Of a DNA stretch of 64,000 nt, positions 1-10,300 are shown one piece after another. Source of the stretch: Trebouxia sp. TZW2008. Taxonomy: Eukaryota > Chlorophyta > Trebouxiophyceae > Trebouxiales > Trebouxiaceae. The DNA is taken from positions 1 to 64,000 of the forward strand of contig BDIU01000306.1 in the NCBI GenBank assembly GCA_002118135.1, read 5' to 3'. The notes below the pieces were generated by a model that was given only the letters and a program-made list of their open reading frames with translations, was not told where the DNA came from and did no database searches. The first letter of the stretch is position 1. Every line of letters begins with the position of its first letter. The position numbers and the translations under genes are program-made.

Positions 1-95
1 CCCCCCCCCCTCTCGTGCTGAAGCTTCCTTTGCTGCCATTGGTGCATGCACTGCTAGCATGGTTGTTGTGCCGACATTCACTTTGTGATTTGCAG

Positions 96-782
96 ACTCA
101 GCACTATGGGCGTGTCTCCCCACACGATGAGGATGCAGAGACGCCAAATGCACGCCTGACTGCTGCTGCTCATGATGAGCATGAGGAATTCGACTTTGGA
201 GAAATCATGGTGCACCAAATGATCCACACCATTGAGTTTGTGCTGGGGGCTGTGTCAAACACAGCCAGTTATTTGCGATTGTGGGCATTGTCTTTGGCCC
301 ACTCCCAACTGTCAGCTGTCTTCTATGACAGAGTGCTGATGGCTGGCATTCAATCTGGCATCCCTGCACTGTTCATAGGTGAGTTTACTTGCATCCTGCA
401 TTGTCTGTCCAAATTTGTCATTTCCAAATGTGTTGCATTCCAGAGGTGCATGCAAGTTGTCAGGATGAGAAGTCATGCCAAACAAATGCATTTCATTGGG
501 TGCATGATGTTCAGTGTGGCTGCAAGACCATGCTATTACAGCATTGGCATCGAATTCTGCACAGTCTACACAATGCCTACAGCTGATTTACGCTTGGTGA
601 ATGCAGCATTCTTCGTCTTCATTGTGGCCACACTGGGTGTGCTGATGGTTATGGAGACTCTGTCAGCATTCCTTCATGCGCTTCGTCTGCACTGGGTGGA
701 GTTCCAGAACAAGTTTTACCATGGAGATGGATACAAGTTTGCACCATTCAGCTTCACTCTTGTAGAGCAAGAGGAGTTGTGA
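96..782 (+). CDS. V-type proton ATPase subunit a, C-terminal part
   Basis: Subunit a is the membrane stator of the V0 sector and carries protons across vacuolar and endomembranes. Two exons are visible: 96-378 and 607-782 (phase 1 junction, G plus CA). Exon 1 holds the conserved run around [20 protein letters not shown], which contains the essential buried arginine of this family. Exon 2 holds the membrane helix ending [20 protein letters not shown] and the family C-terminus (VEFQNKFY, then YKFAPFSF). The acceptor at 606/607 was chosen over one at 582/583 because it restores the usual 12-residue spacing between the two helices. The gene is partial: its 5' part lies left of the window. A TGTAA at 849-853, about 70 nt past the stop, could be the algal-type poly(A) signal. 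Confidence 0.95.
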   Translation, partial: TQHYGRVSPHDEDAETPNARLTAAAHDEHEEFDFGEIMVHQMIHTIEFVLGAVSNTASYLRLWALSLAHSQLSAVFYDRVLMAGIQSGIPALFIGEFTCILHCLSKFVISKCVAFQRCMQVVRMRSHAKQMHFIGCMMFSVAARPCYYSIGIEFCTVYTMPTADLRLVNAAFFVFIVATLGVLMVMETLSAFLHALRLHWVEFQNKFYHGDGYKFAPFSFTLVEQEEL

Positions 783-1379
783 GCTGTTGGTGATGTAATG
801 CAGTGCATGCAGGATGTACAATGATGTGTTTTGCACATGACATTGGGTTGTAATGCTTTTGCCAAGAAAGACCGTCCTACTGTAAGAATGAGGTGCATTG
901 AGATGTTTGCGAAACACCTGTTTACAGATTGCATCTGAAGTCACCATTGAGCAACAAAAGCGCATAATCCCTGACATGCCTTCGCATTTGATGCCCATAT
1001 GTGGTTGATCGACGCCATGTATCTCACAAAGAATTGTTGACATACGCTGCTTCAACTCATGAACATTAAGAAGTGTGAGTGTTTCGAAGCATCTGGCAGA
1101 GCCAGAAAGTACTGATGAAGCCATGTCATTACAAGCTGCCTGGCATGGTGACCGATTTGAGAAATTGTCCACTTCAGACCTGGACAGAGCTTGACAAACT
1201 GGCACTGTTGCCAAGCTTCCACTGGAAGCCAGGACCTGATGAAGACTTGTCAGCGGGCTGTGTTATTCTTAGCAGGGCATGAAGCTCTAGCACATCAGAC
1301 AGCAGACGTACCACAAGACACGTACAAGATTGTGCCCTGCTTTTAACCAATACTAGTACTACTGGGGCTGCGGGCAATG

Positions 1380-4300
1380 TCACCGCCAACGAAGCGGTGC
1401 AGGGGCAATTTCAGAGGCAGAGCTCGCTGGTTGCTGCGCCTCGTCATCAACAGTGAAGGGAGGAGGGATTTCTGAAGCCACGTACTGAGGCCTCTGGGCT
1501 GCGCTCGAGTTCAAGCGAGACTGGGGCGCTTGAATAGACCCAGCAGCGGACACAAATGAGTCCGGCCTGCTCGTGGCGTCATAGAAAGAGCCCGCTCGGC
1601 TAGATGCCTGCGTCGTGAAGGAACCTCTCCGCTCCGCCGCCGACGTGAATGAGTCCGACGAGTCCTGCAAGCATAGCGTCGTGATGTCAGAATTCTGAAG
1701 CTGGGCCGTCCTCACCGCTCTCAAAGGCAGCCAAATGCTGAAGCAAGCCATAAGCACCAGCCACAAAAGCCTACCTCCTGTTCAAGCTGCCCATATGAGG
1801 GTCCCTGACTGCTCATGGGCACAGCAGTCTCTTCCTCTCCTCCCCTGGTCTGGATGTTCTGCACGCCAGGCAGAGTGCCGGCCTGCTCAGCAGCCCGCTG
1901 CCGCTGTGACACAGTATGCCTACCGCCCGACTGGTGGCCAGGCTCCGCCTGTGCTGTCATACCAGCAGGTGCCTGCAAATATCCGGGAGCAATGGTCTCA
2001 AGTGCGCTGCTGATGCAGATGATACCATGAAGGTACATCTTTGCTGTCAAAACATACTGCAACAAAGACAGCGTTGCGAGCTGACATAAGCCATGATGTA
2101 TGCTCAAAGCCAAGCTACTGCATCGCCATCGGGTGAAAAGCAAGCTGTCCGTGATTTCAGGCACTGGGTTGACTTTCAATTCAACTTTCAAGTGTCTAAT
2201 GACAATATATGTACAGGCAGCGTCTAGCATTTGTGGAACCTGTTGGCACTGACGCTGCAAAGTACCCAACCAGATGACAGTGTAGCGCACCTGCGGACTT
2301 TCAGCTTCCTGGCTGCTAGCCCCGATGGCTCCCTCTGTTGGCGAGCTGGGTGCCTGCACACAAAACTGAACATAAGAAACGTAGAGACCATTTATCATAT
2401 TGTCTGTGTGTGCATCCATTTGGAAATATCTGATCACCAGCCATGTAGATTTCTCGAAATTTGAGTTGTCCGCATGGACTGCAGCAGAGACATGCTTCCC
2501 GAAGAGGATGTGTTGACAGCGTATGAGCAAATCAACTTCTGCATATTTGCAAGCCAGAAGAAACAAAAGAATGCTCAACACACATAATGCCAGTCTTCGG
2601 ACTGCAGGGGAGGCACTTGTTTCCAGAGATCCATGCAGCATAAGTCGGACAGTTACACAGACCAAGACACAACCTGCGCTGCATGTAGTGTCACAGAAAC
2701 TGCTGGGTTGAAAGTAGATGCGGCCTTACCAGCAGATGGCCACCATGGGGCGGTGAGCTGCGAGCAGGGGCCTGCTGGTGGGTCCCCCCCAGCACCCCAG
2801 GAGTTACCCCGGGTGCCACAAGAGGCTGTGCTGTGCCATTCTCAGCACTGCTCAGATCATATCTGCTGGGGTCAAACCCAGAGCTCCGCATGACTGCTGC
2901 CTGCACGATTGCGAACAACATGTGTTGCCTTGAGCTTCAGGCAGACGTCGTGCTCAATCAGTTACCCTCAGTGATACCAAGGGCTGTGCTACACAGTTCT
3001 CAGCACTGCTCAATCAATACCTACTGGGTTGAACCTCAGAGCTCCGCATGACTGCTGCCTGCACCGTTGCAATTAGCATATGTTGCCTTGACTTTCAGGT
3101 AGAACTGATGATGACACAGTCATCCTCAGTGCTACCATGGGCTGTGCTGTGCCATTTACAAGAGCGGCTCAGATCATATCTACTGGGTTGAACCTCAGAG
3201 CTCCGCATGACTGCTGCCTGCACTGTTGCAATTAGCATATGTTGCCTTGACTTTCAGGCAGAACTGATGATGACACAGTGCTGTCAGGAGCTGTGCATGC
3301 CATTCTCAGCACTGCTCAGATCATTTCTGCTGGGGTCAAATCCACAGCTCTGCATGACTGCTGCCTGCACAGTTACAATCAACATGTGTTTCCTTGAGCT
3401 TCAGACTTGATGCTGACACAGTGACCTTCAGTGCTGTCAGGAGCTGTGCATGCCATTCTCAGCACTGCTCAGATCATATCTGCTGGGGTCAAACCCAGAG
3501 CTCTGCATGACTGCTGCCTGCACAATCACAATCAACATGTGTTTCCTTGAGCTTCAGACTTGGTGATGACACAGTGACCTTCAGTGCTGTCAGGAGCTGT
3601 GCATGCCATTCTCAGCGCTGCTCAGATTATATCTGCTGGGGTCAAAGCCAGAGCTCTGCATAATTGCCGCCTGCACATTTGCAGTTAGCTTAGTCTTGCC
3701 TTGAGCTACCAGGGGCTGTGCTGTGCCATTCTCAGCACTGCTCGAGTCAAATGCAGAGTCCCACGTGAGTGCTGCCTGCACATGGTAGTCAATTCAATAC
3801 TGTCAAGGCAGCAGACACACTCAGTCTGTCAACACTCTAGGCATATGCATGGTTCCTGCCTGCACAATTACATGCAGCATTGTTTGCTGTTTGGGATGCC
3901 TTTGGATGCCTTTGGATGCCAGGCATTCCCAAACAGCAAACAATGCTGCATTTTTGTGCAGGCAGGAACCATGCATATGCCTAGAGTGTTGACAGGAATG
4001 CTCAATTGCAATAGCTGCACACTCAACTCCTGAAGCAAAGCATAAGTGACATCAGCAGCAACTGCATTCTCTGAGCAAAACGTTCTTGTTGACTGTGCTG
4101 GGTGATTGCTACATATGCCTCAGCCCGACAATGCAACCACTGTCCTCAGCAACTGCTTGAACCCTAAAGCATGCGACACTGCCCGTGAACAAGCGCATTG
4201 CTGTATAGTCACTGCAATGGTAACAAGTAGCATTGGCTCTTACGACACAAAAGTGGAAGGTGCAGCGTCAGGCAGAACAGTGTCAGGCACAGCAGCATAA

Positions 4301-7300
4301 CCTCAGTGGGTGCACCAGTGAACTGATCTCACGCACTGCGCTTGCTGCTGGACCGGACACTATGCCTGACATTGCCCCTACCACTGTGCCGTACGTCAAA
4401 AGCTGCCACCAGCCTGGTGGACCTGATATGACACTACACAACAGGTTGCCAAAGTCAAATCTTCAGACCGATGACCCCAGCTTTTGAGTCAATAGTAAAC
4501 TATATTTCAGGAAAAAGGCTGACCTGCTGCTGGGGAGGCTGAGGCAGGGCTCCAGCTGCCGCAAGGGCCTGGTCGGGGTAGGGCTGGATGGGGTAGGGCT
4601 GGGCCAAGGGGTTATTGTGCACCCCATTCATCCTGCTATCCAACTGACCTGCTGCAAACACAGCCAGAACAATCAGCCCAATCTTAGAATGCAATATGTT
4701 TGCTTTGTGTAGCGTTTGGGTCAGGGTAGGACTGGGTGGGGTAGGGCTGGGCAGGGAAAGGCTGGGTCAAGGGGTTCTGATGCGCACCACTCATCCTGCT
4801 ATCCAACTGCCCTGCTGTAGCCACAGCCAAAAGACTCAGCCTGTTGATTGCTTAGCCCAGTCGTACAAACCAACATGTTCAACTGCAAGACTTCATCCTG
4901 CTGCCTGACTACCCTGCTGCAATCACAGCCAAAAGCTTAAGGCAAGTGAGCAGTTAGCCCAATCATACAGTCTGACATCTTTATGGCAATTAATGTGCAA
5001 AGCAGTCATCCTGCTATACAACTGCCCTGCTGGAGAATCAGCTACATCAACCACCTCAGCCACACAGTCCAATGTGCTCACTGAATGTGAATCTAGGAAC
5101 AATTGGAGCTTTGATGCAATGCAAAGGCAACAAGACTCAATGAAAGGAGGGCGCTTGATCAGGGTGTTCCAACAGAAAATGCAATCGGCCAACAAGTGAG
5201 CCTTGCAGGCCAGGACAGAATGCAATACCCTTATGGCATAACATGTTGCACATACAATGCAACACATTAATGATATTGGCCTCCAAATGTCCACATATCC
5301 ACTTGAATTCAGCAATTTGCGGAGCTCACACAGCATCGCACCTGTGCCTGAGACTTGAAGCATACTTGTTAGATAGGTAGGCCAGAATGTTGCTGTCAAC
5401 TCACAGGGGGAGCAAAGTCTATGTTGGTCAATGAGGAAGCGATGCCTGACATGTTGCTGTAGACATGACAGGAATGGCCTCCTCTTTGACTGACATAGAC
5501 TATGCTTCTCCTGTGCAATGACAGCAGCATGAAGCGCCATATCAGAGATGGCCTTCTCCATCACCATCCACCCTGATTCTCCTGTTTGTTCACAGGCAGA
5601 TTCCGAATCTTCAGAACATCTCATCCATCCATCCATGCTGTCCTTGGTGGCAAGACAGGCAATAGGTACACCTAGCACTTGGTGACTTTGCATAGAACAG
5701 GTGGTATGACTACTATATTTGTCACCTGGTGGGTAGACAGGCCCGCCAGAAATGGCAGGAACGGCCTCCTCGTTGTCGACGTACCCCATCTCCAGGTCTG
5801 GGTGCAGCATGGGCTCCGGACGCCGCTTGGGAATGGGCAGGCAGCACACCTCCCTCCAATTCCTGAAGATGCCCCTGCAATCAGCAAAGCAGGTCACTAT
5901 TTTGGTAACAATGAAGTAAACTGCTGACATGAGACTTGTAATCACCCAGGCCCAGCATGGCTCCAGCTGCTGCTTGGAAACGGACAGGCAGCACGCCTCC
6001 CTCCAGGTCTTGAAGGTGCCCTTGCAGGCAGCAAAGCAGCTCAAGTGCCTTGTGACAGTTCAATCTACTAGGCTGCTGACATGAGACGTGTGATGACCCT
6101 TCGGCCAGCATGGGCCCCGGCTGCCGCTTGGGTTGGACAGGCAGCAGACCTCCTTGCAGTTCCTGAAGATGCCACTGCAATGAAGAAGCGTCAAAACATA
6201 AGGCTTGCAATGACATCGTAGATGCATCATGCTTGAGTCCTTCTGCCGACTGGGGCAGGCAGCACACCTCCCTCCAATTTGAGAAGATGCCCCTGCAACC
6301 AGCGAAGAAAGTTACCCTGTAACAATTGGGTATTCTGCTGAGATACGCTTGCCATAGCCCTGCACATACACACCTGTCTGAAGATGCCCCTGCACCTAGC
6401 AAAACGGATTAGCCTTGCAGGGATTGACTGAACCTCTGATAGCATGACTGTCCGTTTAGCTGCAGTGACAGTGCAGCAGATGTACCCAGTGATATGAGAC
6501 GGTTGGCAATTGTCGCAGTCTTAGGTCTTTCAGTGCCCCATGACCTTGTGACAGGACTGATGGAAGGACATGAAAACTTGCCCATGAACAGACTGCAAAG
6601 CAGTAATGCTGCTCAAGAGGAGCTGCGCCTTGCAGGCTGCACAGCCGAGTTGAGTATGACTCTACTGCTAGATTTGACCCCACTACTTAGGCACACAGCT
6701 AGTGCATGTCACACATTGCTGCACTCAGCATCATAATTGCTTCTGTACATGGTCTGCATGCTGTGCTTGCTGCATATACAAGCCAAAATGCCACTGTTTT
6801 GTTACAGTCAGGAGACATAGGTAAAGGATTGCCAGGCAAAAGACATCAGCAGTTTCTGACCTGTTGTATGGGTTGCCCTGGGCATTGCCATATCTGTGCC
6901 TAAAGTGCTCATAAGTGGTCTGGTTCGTAGAGGTCAGGAAGATATGGAAGCCGCTCAAACCACCCACAAAACTACATGCACAATCAACATCAGTCAGACA
7001 TTGACTTTGTCATCATCATGACTCACAGCACAATTGCATGCACAGGCAGCATCAGTCAGACATTGCCGTTGTCATCATTGTCACCATTAACGTCACATTG
7101 TCATCATCACTGTCAGCATCATTGTCAGCACTGTTGTCAGCATCATCCTGAATCATCACTGTCAGCATCATTGTCTAAATAATTGGCGTATGATCACTGA
7201 CATGCTTGCTAGTGAGGCTCCACATCCCAGCCAGCTGCATACAGAAACAGTGAATTGCCTTCAAACAAGTTTGTCAGACATGCTAGGCAGCATCTTCTAA

Positions 7301-10300
7301 TATTGGCAAATGCACATGTCTGATCCGTTCTGCTTTGCCAAAGTGTATGGCCTTTTGAGGCATTGTGATGGACTCCCTGTGCGTGAGCAGGACCATGTGC
7401 AAAACTCTTCCACAGTATTTCAAAAAAGTGTGTGGCTTGGCAAAGCTTCATGAAGGCAAGGGTTCATATGCAGGCATTGCAGAAAGGCACACTAGCAAGC
7501 CAGGAGGGCATAAAGCATGAACACAGCCATTTGCGCGAGATAGATAGTAAGATCTCAACGTATTCACACAAGCACAGGAGCTGCAAGCAGCAGCTGCTGA
7601 CGAAGTCAGGCAGGCGTGAGTCGTGGGCATAATCCTGATAATGTACAGGAGGTTTGCCTTGTTGCTTCATTGGTCATGTCCCATCAGCTGCACGAATGAG
7701 CCTTGCCTTCATTCTGCTCAGGCAAGATGCATGGTCCTTTGAGATCTTGTGGTGTAACTCACTGTGCATGAGTGATGCCGTGCGCAAAGAGGACCACCGA
7801 GAGATCTTTGAAGATCATGCAGCTTGGCAGAGCATCGTGAAGGCAAGGGTCCTGAAGCAGCAGCTATCAAGGAAGCTGGGCAGGCGCAAGTCATGAGCAT
7901 GATCATGTACAGGTAACATGCCTTTGTAGCCTTGTTGGGTGTGCCCCTCAACATGAGCTGCATGTCTTGCTCGTGAGATCATTCTGCTCTGCATGGTCGT
8001 TTGAAATCCCAAGAGGAACGCTCCTTGAACATGAGCAAGACCATGTACGAGGTAGATCATCATGAGATCTCAAAAGATCAGGTGGCTCGGCAAAGCATCA
8101 TCAATGCAAGGGCGTCACATGCAGGCTTTATTAAAGGGCATACCAGCAAGCCATCAAGGCATAAACAATGAAGACCTCTACATACATGGGATAGAGAATA
8201 GACTTTCAACAGCACATGATAGCAAGGAGGTCTCAAGCAGCAGCTGCTGAGTAATCCAAGCAGGTGTTAGTCATGAGCTTGAACTTGCACAGGACAATTT
8301 TTTGGGGCTTGTTGGATACGCTCCTCAGCATCAGCTGCATGCCTTATCCTTGCAGTCAACTTTGCCAAAATGCATGGTCTTTTGAGATCTTATGTTGGTG
8401 CTCCCTGTACATGAGCAGCACCATGTACAAAGAGTTACCATCCTGAGATCTCCAGACATCACGCAGCTTAACAAAGCCTCATTAAGGCACAGGGGTCACA
8501 TGCAGGCATGACAGAACGGCATATTTCTCAAGCAGCAGCTGCTGAGGGAGTCAGGCAGGTGTGAATTGTGAGCTTGGCCTTGTACAGGTAGTATGCCTTT
8601 CTGGGTTGTTGAGTTTGCCCCGCTGCAGCACCTGCATGTCTTATCCTTGCACTCTTTCGACTTTGCCAAAATGCATGGTCTTTTGAGATCTGGTGTTGGT
8701 GCTCCCTGTACATGAGCAGCACCGTGTACAAAGAATACCACCACGAGATCTCCAGACGTTGTGCAGCTTAACAAAGCATTGTGAGGGCACAGGGTTCTCA
8801 TGCAGGTATTACAGAAAGGCGAATCAGCAAGCCAGGAAGGCTTAAATCACGATCATGCCCAGATACATGGAACAGATGGCAAGATCTCAATGATTCATGC
8901 AAACCCAGGAGTTGCAAGCAGCAGCTGCTGAGGAAGCCAGGCAGGCATGATCATGTACAGGAAATACTCTTTTTTGGCTCATTGGTTTTGGCCCTCAGCA
9001 GCAGGTGCAAGTTTATCTTCTGTTCGTTCTGCTGTGTCCAGATGCATGGTCTGTTGAAACCTCAAGAATGTCTTCCTTGAACATGAGCATACCAATCTCA
9101 TGCTCAAATACTGGGCATTCAATGCCTGTGGAGTGTTGCAAGGTTACAGGTGCAGTAATCTGTAACACGACGTCCAGGTCTGTGTTAATAACACACACAA
9201 CTGTCAATAACATACAATAAGTACCATCATGAGATCTCAAAAGATCGTGCAGCCTGGCAAAGCATCATGACAGCAAGGGGCTGCATGCTGCTTTTGCTGA
9301 GGAGCAAACCAGCAAGGCAGGGAAGTGTAGATCATGAGCATTAGCATGCACAAGAAATGCTTGGTTTTAGCTTGTTTAGTGCATTGCTCAGCAGCACCTG
9401 CACGTCGTATCCTTGCATTCATTCTGCTTTGCCAGCATGCATGGTCCTTTGAGATCTTGTGATGGAACACCCTGTACATGAGCCTGACCATATACAAAGA
9501 GGACCATCATGAGATCTCGAAAGCTGAGGAGGTTGGCAAAGCATTATAAGGGAATCCATGCAGCTGCTGCTGAGGAGCGGAGTGTTCCCACATTACCTAA
9601 TATTCCAGTCAGACAAGAGTGTTGCTTATCAGAAAAGAAAAAAGAAATGCTGATATGTCAAATGCAATAATTAAGACAAATTTTCAATGGCGCACCAGCA
9701 AGCCAGGAAGACGTAGATCAAGAGCATCAGGTTGGCCAGCTCCTGCTTGATAGCAGTCTCAAAGTTGCCGCAGCGCTTGTGGTCAACCAAGACCAGCTCA
9801 CCCACGCAGGTGCAGAGGATGGTGAGGCACAGCAGAATGAATGCAAGGTGTCACATGCAGTCACTGTCGATGCCTGTAGTGTAACGAGTACTGGAGGTGG
9901 TGACGATACTACCCTCCATAGCGGGAGTGGAGCCTACCAGCAAGCCAAGAAGGCGTAGATCATGAGCACCAAGTTAGCCGGCTCCTTGATGACAGTAACA
10001 GTTTTGCCGCAGCGCTTGTGGTCAATCAAGACTAGCTCACCCACACAGGTGCAGAAGATGGTGAGGCACAGCAGAGTGAATCAAAGGGGTCATATGCAGC
10101 CGCTATGGATGCTGCTCCTGCCACCACCACTAGCCACTACACTACTTGTTCATAGTAACCCTATCTATAACAGTAGTGGAGCCTACCAGCAAGCCAAGAA
10201 GGCATAGATCATGAGCACCAGGTTAGCCGGCTCCTTCTTGATAGCGGTCCCAAAGTTGCCGTAGCGCTTGTGGTCAATGAAGACCAGCTCGCCCACGCAT

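Noticed and set aside
2885..3790. Possible CRISPR array
   Set aside because: Units of about 155 bp diverge along their whole length, have no spacer/repeat division, and match an exon of the surrounding eukaryotic gene.
4233..4487. Plus-strand frame of 84 codons between palmitoyltransferase exons 7 and 8
   Set aside because: No family, no CpG-rich start and no splice partner; lies in an intron of the opposite-strand gene.
4923..6044. Long 373-codon minus-strand open frame
   Set aside because: Only its part 5726-5874 is a phase-consistent exon of the palmitoyltransferase. The rest runs through intron and exon-6/exon-7 echoes and matches no family.
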